From positions 1 to 47,129 of the forward strand of contig JAKZSU010000151.1 in NCBI GenBank assembly GCA_047517485.1: 47,129 bases of DNA. The letters run 5' to 3'. Below the pieces are notes generated by a model. The model did no database searches, was not told where the DNA came from, and saw nothing but the letters and a program-made list of their open reading frames with translations. Of this stretch, positions 26,958-35,795 are shown one piece after another. Made by a program: the position numbers and the translations under genes. This stretch comes from JAKZSU01 sp047517485 (GTDB lineage Bacteria; Pseudomonadota; Alphaproteobacteria; UBA7887). The number at the start of each line of letters is the position of its first letter. Within the stretch, counting starts at the first letter, position 1.

Positions 26958-28174
26958 AGCGATACAGCCTTGTTTTCGGTCGTCGCCGGTTCCGGCTCGG
27001 CGCGCGACAGGAACGCCTTCACGTTGCGCGCCGCTTGCCGGATGCGCTGCCGGTTCTCGACCAGCGCGATCCGCACATAGCCCTCGCCGTATTCGCCGAA
27101 GCCGTTGCCCGGCGAGACCGCGACTTCGGCTTCCGCCAGCAAGCGCTTGGAGAATTCGAGTGAGCCGACGCCGCGCCACGCCGGCGGAATCGGCGCCCAG
27201 GCGAACATCGTCGCTTTCGGGCTCGGAATAACCCAGCCGGCGGCGGCGAAGCTTTCGACCAGCACGTCGCGGCGTTCGCGGTAGCGCGTGCGGATTTCGT
27301 CGACGCAGTCTTGCGGGCCGTTGAGCGCCGCCGTCGCCGCCACCTGGATCGGCGTGAACGCGCCATAGTCGAGATAGGATTTGATCCGCGTGAGCGCGCC
27401 GATAAGCCGGGTGTTGCCGGCGGCGAAACCGATCCGCCACCCGGGCATCGAATAGGTCTTGCTGAGCGAGGTGAACTCGACCGCGATGTCGCGCGCGCCG
27501 GGCACCTGCAGGATCGACGGCGGCGGATCGGTATCGAAATATATTTCCGCGTACGCCAGATCGGACAGGATGTAGATGTCTTGGCGGCGCGCGAAATCGA
27601 CCACCGACTCGTAGAACGCGAGGTCGACGACCTCGGCGGTCGGATTGTTGGGAAAATTGAGCACCATCGCCTTGGGCTTGACCGGGCTCGCCGCCACCGC
27701 GCGTTCGAACTCGGCGAGGGTGTCGACCCCCGGGCCGCAATGCACATGGCGCACCGAGGCGCCGGCGATAATGAAGCCATAGGGGTGGATCGGATAGGAC
27801 GGGTTCGGCGCCAGGATGACGTCGCCAGACGACGCGATCGCCGACGCCAAATTGGCGAGGCCTTCCTTCGAGCCCAGGGTGGTGATGATTTCCGATTCCG
27901 GGTCGAGATCGACCCCAAACCGGCGCTGATAGTACCCGGCCATGGCGCGGCGCAGGCCGGGAATGCCGCGCGAGTTGGAATAGCGGTGGGTGCGCGGCCG
28001 GCGAACCGTCTCGATCAGCTTTTCGACAATGTGATCCGGGGTCGGCGAATCCGGATTGCCCATGCCGAAGTCGATGATGTCGCTGCCCGCAGCACGGGCC
28101 CTTTGCTTCATCTCGTTGACTTCCGCGAAGACATAGGGCGGAAGCCGCTGAATGCGTTCAAACTCGTCGGTCAT
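26954..28174 (-). CDS. alaC: AlaC-type aminotransferase (class I/II)
   Basis: A 405-residue PLP enzyme closest in pattern to glutamate-pyruvate transaminase AlaC. The cofactor lysine is K239 in SLSKTYSMPGWRIGF; NFPNNPTAE (about 173-181) and the SDLAYAE aspartate are in place. Members of this group are often confused with LL-diaminopimelate aminotransferase. An in-frame ATG at 28210 is less likely, since the family begins with the FERIQRLPPYVF segment. First clear gene of the eight-gene run. Confidence 0.88.
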   Translation of the reverse strand: MTDEFERIQRLPPYVFAEVNEMKQRARAAGSDIIDFGMGNPDSPTPDHIVEKLIETVRRPRTHRYSNSRGIPGLRRAMAGYYQRRFGVDLDPESEIITTLGSKEGLANLASAIASSGDVILAPNPSYPIHPYGFIIAGASVRHVHCGPGVDTLAEFERAVAASPVKPKAMVLNFPNNPTAEVVDLAFYESVVDFARRQDIYILSDLAYAEIYFDTDPPPSILQVPGARDIAVEFTSLSKTYSMPGWRIGFAAGNTRLIGALTRIKSYLDYGAFTPIQVAATAALNGPQDCVDEIRTRYRERRDVLVESFAAAGWVIPSPKATMFAWAPIPPAWRGVGSLEFSKRLLAEAEVAVSPGNGFGEYGEGYVRIALVENRQRIRQAARNVKAFLSRAEPEPATTENKAVSL

Positions 28175-28218
28175 GGGATTCGAGCTGGTCTTTCGCGAGC
28201 TTTCGCCCAATCCGATGG

Positions 28219-29244
28219 TCAGCCGGATTGGCCATAAAAATCAAGATAGATGTCGGTCCGACGATTGGCGGCCTCGCCGCTCGCCGTCGAGTCGGAGTAC
28301 GCCGGCTGGTCGTCGCTCGCCGAGCCCACGTGAATGCGATTGGCGGGGACGCCGAGCGTGGTCAATTCCGTGGCGACAATGCGCGCGCGGTCGAGCGCGA
28401 TCGCGAAATTGGCGATTTTCGCTTCCACCGGATCGTCGGAATTGGCCGGCGTGCTGGCGTGTCCGACCACGCGAAGCACCGCGCCGGTCGCGCGCTGCTG
28501 CTCGGCGACTTGCGCCAAGACGGCGCGATCGTGATTGGAGACACGCTTCGAGCCATAGACGTAATAAATGACTGCGATGTGAGTCGATCGCAGCACCGCG
28601 TCGGCGATGTATTCCGCCGGCGGTTCGGCTTGAACGAAGTCGCGCGGCGCCTCGGCAACGGGCGGCGTCGAGACCGGTGCAACCGAGGTCTCGCGTGTCG
28701 GAATCTCCGGTGGCGGACTGACGGTCAACGGCGGCGCGGACGCGGCCGAGGTAGCCTTTGGCGGGGTCACGACTTGCGACACTGGCGGCGTACTGGAGAC
28801 CGACGGGTCGGGCGCCGGTGCCGGTACCGGTGTATTTCGCGTGGTCCCGGGCAACGTGCCGGCGGCGGGGTTGTCGACGTATTGCGCGTTGTTGCGATCG
28901 GCGATCAGCCCCTCGGTAATCTCCTCGCGGGTCTCGTAGGCGGTGACTCGCGGCGCCTGATCGGGAACGCTCGACAGCGACGGAAAATCCTCGTCGCCGC
29001 CGGGAACCGGTTGGGCGCGCTCGGCCGCGACGCGCGCCGCCAGTTCGGGATCGATTTCATCGTCGTCACCGCTCAAATACCGGTCCACCGATCCCGCCCA
29101 TTCCACTGGATTGAGGGCGTCTGGGAGCGACGTGCACGCCCCCAGCGCGACCAGCGATAGGCTCACCAGAAGGCGCCTGATCAGCACCGTCGGCGGCGGC
29201 GATCCGGCTTGCAGGACAGCGCGGCAAAGATTATGAACATCCAT
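28219..29244 (-). CDS. OmpA-like lipoprotein
   Basis: The 341-residue product has a lipobox LSLVALGAC (lipidated C37), a long low-complexity region rich in Pro, Ala, Ser and Thr (about 105-200) and a C-terminal OmpA/MotB-type domain (about 228-338) with VGHASTPANS and NRRTDIYLDF, which binds peptidoglycan. It probably tethers outer membrane to the cell wall. The DDDEID acid patch after the lipobox is unusual. The hydrophobic core starts only at about residue 21, so a GTG about 19 codons inside could be the true start. It lies 44 bases before alaC. Confidence 0.8.
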   Translation of the reverse strand: MDVHNLCRAVLQAGSPPPTVLIRRLLVSLSLVALGACTSLPDALNPVEWAGSVDRYLSGDDDEIDPELAARVAAERAQPVPGGDEDFPSLSSVPDQAPRVTAYETREEITEGLIADRNNAQYVDNPAAGTLPGTTRNTPVPAPAPDPSVSSTPPVSQVVTPPKATSAASAPPLTVSPPPEIPTRETSVAPVSTPPVAEAPRDFVQAEPPAEYIADAVLRSTHIAVIYYVYGSKRVSNHDRAVLAQVAEQQRATGAVLRVVGHASTPANSDDPVEAKIANFAIALDRARIVATELTTLGVPANRIHVGSASDDQPAYSDSTASGEAANRRTDIYLDFYGQSG

Positions 29245-29477
29245 GATTCGTCCCGGCTCTCTTTAGTACCGCGCGGCAACGACCGCGGGCGGCGATGATT
29301 GGTTTTCCTCCGGTGACCGCCACGGCGTCGAAATGGCGCGTCGGGTCCGGATCAAATCCAGACTGGTAACAGCGCCACTCTATATCAAAGAGCGTACGAG
29401 ACAAGCAATTGGCGGCGCCGCGTTTGCCGTCGAAACATTAGATTTTTTTTGATCGCGGGTTACCCAAACGAGGTCTC

Positions 29478-31265
29478 ATGCCCCAACCCTACGACGAGTC
29501 GGACATCGCGGAATTCACCGCCAATTGGCAAAGCATCGCCGAGCGCAGCCAAGCGGTGATGAAAGCCTACCTCGGGCGCCAGGGCCAAGGCGCGGCGTCC
29601 AGTTCCGACGATAGCCATGTATTCTCCGCCTTCATGGACATGACCGCCAAGATGCTCGCCGATCCCGCCAAGCTGGCGGCCGCGCAGGCCGATCTGTGGC
29701 AAAGCCAAGTCAAAATCTGGCAGCAGGCGACCGAACGGATGCTCGGCGCCAAGGACACCGAGGATCTGGTCGCGCCCAAGCGCGACGATCGCCGCTTCCG
29801 CGACGACGCGTGGCAGGAAAGCGCGGTGTTCGATTTCATCAAGCAGAGCTATCTGCTGACCGCCGATTGGCTGCAGCGCACAGTCGCGGATGTCGACGAT
29901 CTCGACGAAGAAACCGCAGCCAAGGTGTCGTTCTATACCCGCCAATTCGCCGACGCCATGGCGCCGACCAATTTCGTCCTCACCAATCCCGAGGTCCTGC
30001 GCGCGACGATCGATAGCCGGGGCGAGAACCTGGTGCGCGGTCTCGACAATCTGTTGCGCGACATCGAGCGCGGCGACGGCGAGTTGAAGATCACCATGAC
30101 CGACACGGACGCCTTCCAGGTCGGCAAGGACCTTGCCGCGACCCCAGGCGAGGTGATCTTCCGCAACGACATGATGGAGTTGATCCAATACGCGCCGACC
30201 ACCGAGACGGTCCACCAACGCCCGCTGTTGATGGTGCCGCCGTGGATCAACAAATTCTATATTCTCGACCTTAGACCGAAGAATTCGCTGGTCCGCTGGG
30301 CGCGCGACCAGGGCTATACGGTGTTCATGATCTCGTGGGTCAATCCCGACGAGCGACTGGCGGAGAAGACCTTCGAGGACTATTTGCTCGACGGCCCGAT
30401 CGCGGCACTCGATGCGATCGAGCAGGCGACCGGCGAGCGCGAGGTGGTGGCCACATCGCTGTGCCTGGGCGGCACGTTATTGGCGACCACGCTGGCCTAT
30501 CTCGCGGCGATCGGCGACGAGCGGATCAAGTCGGCGACGGTGATGGCCAGTATGGTGGACTTTTCCGAGCCCGGCGAACTCGGTGTCTTCATCGACGAGG
30601 AACAGATCGCCGCGCTCGAGAAGCGCATGGCGGACGAAGGCGGGACGCTGGACGCCGGCGCGATGTCGAAGACCTTCAACATGCTGCGCGCCAACGATTT
30701 GATCTGGTCGTTCGTGGTCAATAATTATTTGCTCGGCAAAGACCCCTTCCCGTTCGACCTGCTGTACTGGAACGCGGACTCGACGCGTATGCCGGCAAAA
30801 ATGCATTCGTTCTATCTGCGCAACATGTATCAGAAAAACGCACTCAAGGACCCTGGCGGCATCGAGTTGGCGGGCCAGAAAATAGACCTCGGCAAGGTGA
30901 CCGTTCCGGTTTATATCCTGGCCACCAAGGAAGACCATATCGCGCCTTGGCAAGCGTGCTATGCGGCGACCGGTCTCTATGGCGGCGCGGTGAAATTCGT
31001 CCTCGGCGGGTCCGGTCATATCGCCGGGGTCGCCAATTCGCCGGAGGTCGACAAATACCCCCATAGGACCAATGCCAAGAAACCGAAGTCGGCGGCGGCG
31101 TGGCTCGAAAGTGCCGAGCAGCACGACGGCTCGTGGTGGCCCGACTGGGAGCGCTGGCAGGCGAAAAAGGCTGGCCCGATGGTCGCCGCGCGCACCCCGG
31201 GCGACGGCGCGCTGTCGCCGTTGGTGCCTGCGCCGGGTACATATGTTATGGAAAAGGCGGACTAG
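29478..31265 (+). CDS. phaC: Class I polyhydroxyalkanoate synthase
   Basis: A 595-residue polymerase joining (R)-3-hydroxyacyl-CoA into PHA. Family landmarks include PLLMVPPWINKFYILDL, FMISWVNPDE and the alpha/beta-hydrolase catalytic set C329, D486 (TKEDHIAPW) and H514 (GSGHIAG). The nucleophile box reads S-L-C-L-G-G, where nearly all class I enzymes have G-[YF]-C-[LIV]-G-G, so the first glycine is serine here. GAGG lies 4 bases before the ATG. An SDR gene follows 21 bases later. The 233 bases upstream, shared with the divergent lipoprotein gene, show no clear TGCA dyads. Confidence 0.95.
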   Translation: MPQPYDESDIAEFTANWQSIAERSQAVMKAYLGRQGQGAASSSDDSHVFSAFMDMTAKMLADPAKLAAAQADLWQSQVKIWQQATERMLGAKDTEDLVAPKRDDRRFRDDAWQESAVFDFIKQSYLLTADWLQRTVADVDDLDEETAAKVSFYTRQFADAMAPTNFVLTNPEVLRATIDSRGENLVRGLDNLLRDIERGDGELKITMTDTDAFQVGKDLAATPGEVIFRNDMMELIQYAPTTETVHQRPLLMVPPWINKFYILDLRPKNSLVRWARDQGYTVFMISWVNPDERLAEKTFEDYLLDGPIAALDAIEQATGEREVVATSLCLGGTLLATTLAYLAAIGDERIKSATVMASMVDFSEPGELGVFIDEEQIAALEKRMADEGGTLDAGAMSKTFNMLRANDLIWSFVVNNYLLGKDPFPFDLLYWNADSTRMPAKMHSFYLRNMYQKNALKDPGGIELAGQKIDLGKVTVPVYILATKEDHIAPWQACYAATGLYGGAVKFVLGGSGHIAGVANSPEVDKYPHRTNAKKPKSAAAWLESAEQHDGSWWPDWERWQAKKAGPMVAARTPGDGALSPLVPAPGTYVMEKAD

Positions 31266-31286
31266 TATAACGAATCGGTGCGCGAC

Positions 31287-32036
31287 ATGGCGTTGCCCAA
31301 CGACCCACGCAAGACCTTGGTTCTAACCGGCGCCAGCCGGGGGATCGGTCATGCCACCGTCAAGCGGTTCTCGAGCGCCGGTTGGCGGGTCATTACCTGC
31401 TCGCGCCACGCCTTTCCGGAAGACTGTCCGTGGGAAGCCGGGCCGGAAGACCATTTACAGATTGATCTCGCCGATATCGAATCCCTCGACGACCGGGTCG
31501 GCGAATTGCGCCGCATGCTCGACGGCGGGCCGCTGCACGCCTTGGTCAATAATGCCGGGATCTCGATCAAGGGGCCCGACGGCGAACGGCTCGACAGTCT
31601 GTCGACCGATATGGAAGCGTGGCGACAAGTGTTTCGGGTCAATTTTTTCGCGCCAATCCAACTCGCCCGCGGTCTGATCGAGGAACTCAAGGTGGCGCAA
31701 GGCGCGGTGGTTAACGTCACCTCGATCGCCGGCGGCCGGGTGCATCCCTTCGCCGGCACGGCATACGCGACGTCGAAAGCGGCGCTGGCGTCGCTGACCC
31801 GGGAGATGGCGGCGGATTTCGGCCAGCTCGGTATTCGCGTCAACGCAATCGCGCCGGGCGAGATCAAGACCAGTATTTTGTCGCCGGGTACCGAGGAACA
31901 GCTGCTACCCGATATTCCGATGGGCCGCCTCGGCACCCCCGAGGAAGTCGCGCGGACAATCTATTTCCTCTGCACCGATAATTCGAGCTACGTCAACGGT
32001 GCGGAGATTCACATCAACGGCGGGCAGCACGTTTAA
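31287..32036 (+). CDS. Short-chain dehydrogenase/reductase
   Basis: A 249-residue classical SDR with NAD(P) motif TGASRGIG (14-21), NNAG (88-91) and catalytic S146, Y160, K164 (YATSK). Immediately downstream of phaC, so an acetoacetyl-CoA reductase-like role supplying 3-hydroxyacyl-CoA is attractive, but the sequence is not an obvious PhaB and the call is by context only. A GTG at 31278 is an alternative start. Its last 4 bases overlap the convergent argC. Confidence 0.85.
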   Translation: MALPNDPRKTLVLTGASRGIGHATVKRFSSAGWRVITCSRHAFPEDCPWEAGPEDHLQIDLADIESLDDRVGELRRMLDGGPLHALVNNAGISIKGPDGERLDSLSTDMEAWRQVFRVNFFAPIQLARGLIEELKVAQGAVVNVTSIAGGRVHPFAGTAYATSKAALASLTREMAADFGQLGIRVNAIAPGEIKTSILSPGTEEQLLPDIPMGRLGTPEEVARTIYFLCTDNSSYVNGAEIHINGGQHV

Positions 32037-33094
32037 GGGAATAGCGGTTCCTGTTCCAGGCCAGCGCTTTCGTCGAGACCGAACATCAGATTAAAATTCT
32101 GCACCGCTTGGCCGGACGAGCCCTTGACCAGATTGTCGATCGCCGAGACGACGATCGCGCGGCCCTCGACCCGGTCCTCGAAAACGCCAATCAGGCAGTG
32201 GTTCGAGCCGCGCACGTGGCGCGTCGCCGGCGCGTGAACTTGCGGCACGACGCGGACGAACGGCGCGTCGTCATAGGCGCCGAGCAGACTGGCGCGCAAC
32301 GCCGACACGTCGCTATCAGGCGACAATTTCACGTAGATCGTCGACAGAATACCGCGGTTCATTGGCACCAGGTGCGGGGTGAACGAGACGGTGATCGCGT
32401 CGCCCGCCACCGCCGACAGCTCCTGCTCCATTTCCGGGGTGTGCCGATGATGGGCAATGCCATAGGCGTTGACGCCCTCGGCGACCTCGCCGTAGAGCAT
32501 CGCCTCTTTCGCCGCGCGGCCGGCGCCGGTCACGCCGGACTTCGAGTCGATGATGATGCCATCAGCGTCGATCAGGCGATCCTTGACCAGCGGAATGAGC
32601 GGCAGCAACGCCGCGGTGGGGTAACAGCCGGGACACGCGGCGATCCGCGCCGCGGCGAGGCGCTCGCGCGCCCATTCGGTCAGGCCATAGACCGCGTCAC
32701 CCTGCAAATGCGGCGCACGGTGGTCGTGGCCGTACCATTCGGCATAGACCGCCGGGTCGGTCAAGCGGAAATCGGCTGAGAGATCGATGACCTTCAAATG
32801 ATCGGGTAGCCCGGCAACGACGTCCTGGGTGGTGGCGTGCGGCAGGCAGCAAAAGGCCGCGTCGATGCCGCTCCAATCGACGTCTTCGACGCGCGTCAGG
32901 GTCGGCAAGTCGAGGCCGCCGAGATGAGGAAACACATCGCCCAGCGCCTGGCCGGCGCGGCGATCGGCGGTTATCGCGGCGATCTCGATATGGGGATGGC
33001 GCGCGGCGAGCCGCAGGGTTTCGGCGCCGGTATAGCCGCTCGCTCCCAAAACCGCGATGCGTATCATTTGTTCATCACTTTCAGAGGAAGACAT
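32033..33094 (-). CDS. argC: N-acetyl-gamma-glutamyl-phosphate reductase
   Basis: A 353-residue enzyme of arginine synthesis, reducing N-acetylglutamyl phosphate to the semialdehyde. NADP loop IAVLGASGYTGAE (about 13-25), the catalytic cysteine in ACPGCYPTA (C157) and the SGVTGAGR segment are clear. GGAGG about 6 bases before ATG 33094 decides that start over 33067, where most family members begin. The gene follows rpsI, separated by a terminator. Confidence 0.95.
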   Translation of the reverse strand: MSSSESDEQMIRIAVLGASGYTGAETLRLAARHPHIEIAAITADRRAGQALGDVFPHLGGLDLPTLTRVEDVDWSGIDAAFCCLPHATTQDVVAGLPDHLKVIDLSADFRLTDPAVYAEWYGHDHRAPHLQGDAVYGLTEWARERLAAARIAACPGCYPTAALLPLIPLVKDRLIDADGIIIDSKSGVTGAGRAAKEAMLYGEVAEGVNAYGIAHHRHTPEMEQELSAVAGDAITVSFTPHLVPMNRGILSTIYVKLSPDSDVSALRASLLGAYDDAPFVRVVPQVHAPATRHVRGSNHCLIGVFEDRVEGRAIVVSAIDNLVKGSSGQAVQNFNLMFGLDESAGLEQEPLFP

Positions 33095-33123
33095 ATCACC
33101 CTCCGTATCGACCAGACAAAGAA

Positions 33124-33147
33124 AAGGCGCCCGCAAGCGGGCGCCTT
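33124..33147 (-). terminator. Intrinsic terminator of rplM-rpsI
   Basis: AAGGCGCCCGC (33124-33134) pairs with GCGGGCGCCTT (33137-33147). Read on the minus strand the stem is followed by TTCTTTGTCT, a T-rich tract, 26 bases after the rpsI stop. Confidence 0.8.
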
Positions 33148-33172
33148 GAAAAATACCAGATCCGCCCGCGGA

Positions 33173-33700
33173 TCAGCGCTTGGAGAACTGGAAGCTCTTG
33201 CGCGCCTTTGGCTTGCCGTATTTTTTGCGCTCGACCACGCGTGAGTCGCGGGTCAGGAAACCGCCCTTCTTGAGCACCGGTCGCAGGCCCGGCTCGAATT
33301 TGAGCAGAGCCCGGCTGATCCCGTGACGCACCGCTCCGGCCTGGCCGGAGAGGCCGCCGCCCGACACCGTACACACGACGTCATATTGGCCGTCGCGCTC
33401 CACCGCGCCGAACGGTTGGCGCAAGATCATCCGCAACACCGCGCGGGCGAAGAACACTTCCTCGCCACGGCCGTTGACGGTGACCTTGCCGCTGCCGCGC
33501 TTGATCCACACCCGGGCGACCGCGTTCTTGCGCTTGCCGGTGGCGTAGGATCGGCCAAATTCATCGACCTGGGGCTCGGCGATGACCGGTGCCGCCTCTT
33601 CCTCGGACGGCGGGACCGCCGCGTCGGCATCGGCGCCCGCGCTACTGCTGGCCGCGACCGCGTCCTTGAGGTCTTCAAGACCGAGCTTTTCGTCCGCCAT
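33173..33700 (-). CDS. rpsI: 30S ribosomal protein S9
   Basis: A 175-residue S9. The core from about residue 48 (GRSYATGKRKNAVARVW) to the basic KARKSFQFSKR end, which reaches the P-site tRNA, is normal. About 45 residues precede it, acidic and Ala/Ser-rich, longer than the 130-residue E. coli protein; such extensions are known in alphaproteobacteria. It lies 2 bases after rplM, the universal operon order. Confidence 0.97.
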   Translation of the reverse strand: MADEKLGLEDLKDAVAASSSAGADADAAVPPSEEEAAPVIAEPQVDEFGRSYATGKRKNAVARVWIKRGSGKVTVNGRGEEVFFARAVLRMILRQPFGAVERDGQYDVVCTVSGGGLSGQAGAVRHGISRALLKFEPGLRPVLKKGGFLTRDSRVVERKKYGKPKARKSFQFSKR

Positions 33701-33702
33701 GG

Positions 33703-34167
33703 TCAGACGCTCCTCTTATTCTTCGGGTTCATCGCCGCGACATCGAGAACGTCGGGCTTCTGCGCCTCGTGCGGGTGCTCGGCCCCGACATAAACGTGAA
33801 GCTTGCGCATCTGTTCGCGTCCCAGCGGTCCGCGCGGCACCATGCGCTCGACCGCCTTGATCACCACCCTTTCGGGGTGCTTGCCGGACAGCAGCGCGCC
33901 ATAGGTGCGCTCCTTGATACCGCCCGGATGGCCGGTGTGCCAATAATGAATTTTCTTATCGAGCTTGGCGCCGGTGAGCTTCACCTTCTCGGCATTGACG
34001 ATGATGATGTTATCGCCGCAGTCGATGTTCGGCGTATAGATGGTTTTGTGCTTGCCCCGCAGCCGGTTGGCGACAATGGTCGCGAGACGCCCGAGGACGA
34101 TGTCCTCGGCGTCGATCAAAAACCAGCCGCGGGTGACCTCGGATGGTTTGGCGGAATAGGTCTTCAT
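33703..34167 (-). CDS. rplM: 50S ribosomal protein L13
   Basis: A 154-residue L13 beginning MKTYSAKPSEV, with DAEDIVLGRLAT, the basic RGKHK loop and the HYWHTGHPGG segment all present. ATG 34167 fits family N termini; an ATG 15 bases upstream is possible. Expressed from the promoter at 34254-34281 and followed by rpsI. Confidence 0.97.
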   Translation of the reverse strand: MKTYSAKPSEVTRGWFLIDAEDIVLGRLATIVANRLRGKHKTIYTPNIDCGDNIIIVNAEKVKLTGAKLDKKIHYWHTGHPGGIKERTYGALLSGKHPERVVIKAVERMVPRGPLGREQMRKLHVYVGAEHPHEAQKPDVLDVAAMNPKNKRSV

Positions 34168-34253
34168 CGCTTGTGCGCCCATGGTCGTTAACGCCCTTAT
34201 GGGTTTTGGATCGTGCTCGGTGAAATCGGATTTCGGAGCTCCCGAAGGCGCGC

Positions 34254-34281
34254 AGTATGCGTATTCGAAAACGCCTGTCAA
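34254..34281 (-). promoter_or_regulatory. Sigma70-type promoter of rplM-rpsI
   Basis: On the minus strand a perfect TTGACA (34281-34276) and CATACT (34259-34254) lie 16 bases apart, leaving a leader of about 80 bases before rplM. The -35 is consensus and the -10 matches four of six bases, including ATA and the final T. Confidence 0.65.
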
Positions 34282-34393
34282 CGGCAAACAGCGTTGCAAA
34301 GCAGAGCGTTAGGGACACGGTATCATAATACCGCATCGGCAGGCGATCATTTGCCGGTTTGACGATCGGGCACGAATGGGATAGCGGTTGGCG

Positions 34394-34882
34394 ATGAATG
34401 ACATGACAGCTCTGTCCGGTTCCGTCGGCGCGCTGCTTAAGGCGCGCGGCGAGACCATCGCGGTTGCCGAAACCTCCGCCGGCGGCCTGGTGTCCGCGTC
34501 ATTGCTGGCGATTCCCGGCGCCTCGGCGTTCTACGTCGGTGGCGGCGTGCTCTATAAGCTGACCGCGCGCGAGGCCTTGTTGCCGCCGGGCGGCGACGCC
34601 TTGGATGGCGTGCGCTCGGCGTCGACGCCCTACGCCCAATGGTTGGCGCGAACCATGGCGTCGCACTTGGGCTGCACCTGGGGCCTGGCCGAGACCGGCG
34701 CGTCGGGCCCGACCGGCAATCGCTACGGCGACGCGGCGGGACACACCTGTATCGCCGTCGCCGGGCCGGTGGAACGCGCGCTCACCCTGGAGACCGGCAT
34801 CAACGACCGACAAAAGAATATGTGGACCTTCGCCGGCGCCGCCCTGACCCTGCTCGAACAAGCAATCCAAGAAGGGGCATAA
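34394..34882 (+). CDS. CinA-family protein (C-terminal domain only)
   Basis: The 162-residue product corresponds to the CinA C-terminal/PncC domain, which in E. coli deamidates nicotinamide mononucleotide. Landmarks are VAETSAGGLVSASLLAIPGAS, VGGGVLYK and ETGASGPTG. The usual AESCTGG form is changed to AETSAGG here, so the activity may differ. ATG 34394 is chosen; TTG 34388 and ATG 34403 are in frame too. Divergent from rplM. Confidence 0.8.
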   Translation: MNDMTALSGSVGALLKARGETIAVAETSAGGLVSASLLAIPGASAFYVGGGVLYKLTAREALLPPGGDALDGVRSASTPYAQWLARTMASHLGCTWGLAETGASGPTGNRYGDAAGHTCIAVAGPVERALTLETGINDRQKNMWTFAGAALTLLEQAIQEGA

Positions 34883-34922
34883 TACCAAGGGCGCTTACGA
34901 ACCTGCGCGGCCGCCTTGGACA

Positions 34923-34951
34923 CTGCATATTTATGCCGAGCGCGCTATAAT
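34923..34951 (+). promoter_or_regulatory. Putative promoter of the hydratase/CoA-binding/sulfhydrylase run
   Basis: A consensus TATAAT (34946-34951) lies 31 bases before the ATG of the hydratase-like gene; a weak -35 (CTGCAT, 34923-34928) is 17 bases upstream. GCGAGGA precedes the start codon. Confidence 0.45.
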
Positions 34952-34982
34952 TCCCAACCCGTCTCCTAGCGAGGAAATCACG

Positions 34983-35789
34983 ATGTCCGCCATGCCTGCA
35001 GAAAATCTTGCCGATCCCTTGGTGCTTCGCGAAGACGGTGCCGACGGGGTGACCAGCTTGACCTTGAACCGTCCCGGCGCGCGCAATGCCTTGTCGGTCG
35101 GATTGATGGCCGCGCTGCAAGACGAGATCGACTCGATCCGCGAAGACCGGACGGTCAAAGTGGTGGTGATTGCCGGCGCCGGCCCCGGATTCTGTGCCGG
35201 TCATGACCTCAAGGAAATCCGCGCCAACCCACAGCGGGAAATCCACCAAGCCTTGTTCGCCCAGTGCAGCAAGTTGATGCTGTCGATCACCCATCTGCCA
35301 AAGCCGGTGATCGCCAAGGTACACGGTATCGCCACCGCCGCCGGGTGCCAGCTGGTCGCGACATGCGATCTCGCGGTCGCCGCGGCGGACGCCCGTTTGG
35401 CGACCCCTGGGGTCAATATCGGCCTGTTCTGCTCGACCCCGATGGTCGCGGTGAGTCGCGCGGTGGGGCGCAAGGCGGTGATGGAAATGCTGCTCACCGG
35501 CGACATGATAACGGCGGAAAAGGCACAGGCGATCGGCCTGATCAATCGCGTGGTGCCGCCGGAGGAACTCGACTCGGCGGTCGCCAGCCTGGCCGCCCAG
35601 ATCGCCTCGAAATCACCGGTAACCGTGGCGATCGGCAAGGAAGCGTTCTATCGCCAAGCCGAAATGGGGCTCGAGGACGCCTACGCCTACACCGCCGAGG
35701 TGATGCTGGAGAACATCGCCAAGCGCGACGCGGCGGAAGGCATCGACGCCTTTATCGAAAAGCGCTCTCCGGTGTGGACCGGCGAGTAA
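34983..35789 (+). CDS. Enoyl-CoA hydratase/isomerase-like protein (ECHDC3 type)
   Basis: The 268-residue crotonase-fold protein keeps the CoA-site and oxyanion-hole features (NRPGARNALS, GFCAGHDLKE, IATAAGCQLVA). However, the two glutamates of classical hydratases are not conserved: GCQL replaces GCEL, and TPGVNIGLF stands where QPE is usual. It resembles mitochondrial ECHDC3 in that region, whose reaction is not settled. It may bind an acyl-CoA without hydrating it. First gene of a plus-strand group with two CoA-binding proteins; the next gene starts 6 bases after its stop. Confidence 0.85.
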   Translation: MSAMPAENLADPLVLREDGADGVTSLTLNRPGARNALSVGLMAALQDEIDSIREDRTVKVVVIAGAGPGFCAGHDLKEIRANPQREIHQALFAQCSKLMLSITHLPKPVIAKVHGIATAAGCQLVATCDLAVAAADARLATPGVNIGLFCSTPMVAVSRAVGRKAVMEMLLTGDMITAEKAQAIGLINRVVPPEELDSAVASLAAQIASKSPVTVAIGKEAFYRQAEMGLEDAYAYTAEVMLENIAKRDAAEGIDAFIEKRSPVWTGE

Positions 35790-35795
35790 GCAACG

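Noticed and set aside
25668..27740. 690-codon minus frame suggesting an N-terminally extended or fused homoserine dehydrogenase
   Set aside because: The first 260 codons lie over alaC in the wrong frame; the GTG at 26957 coupled to the alaC stop is the sensible start.
29245..29477. PhaR-type operator before phaC
   Set aside because: Only scattered GCAA/TTGC words occur; no dyad like those before the phasin gene.
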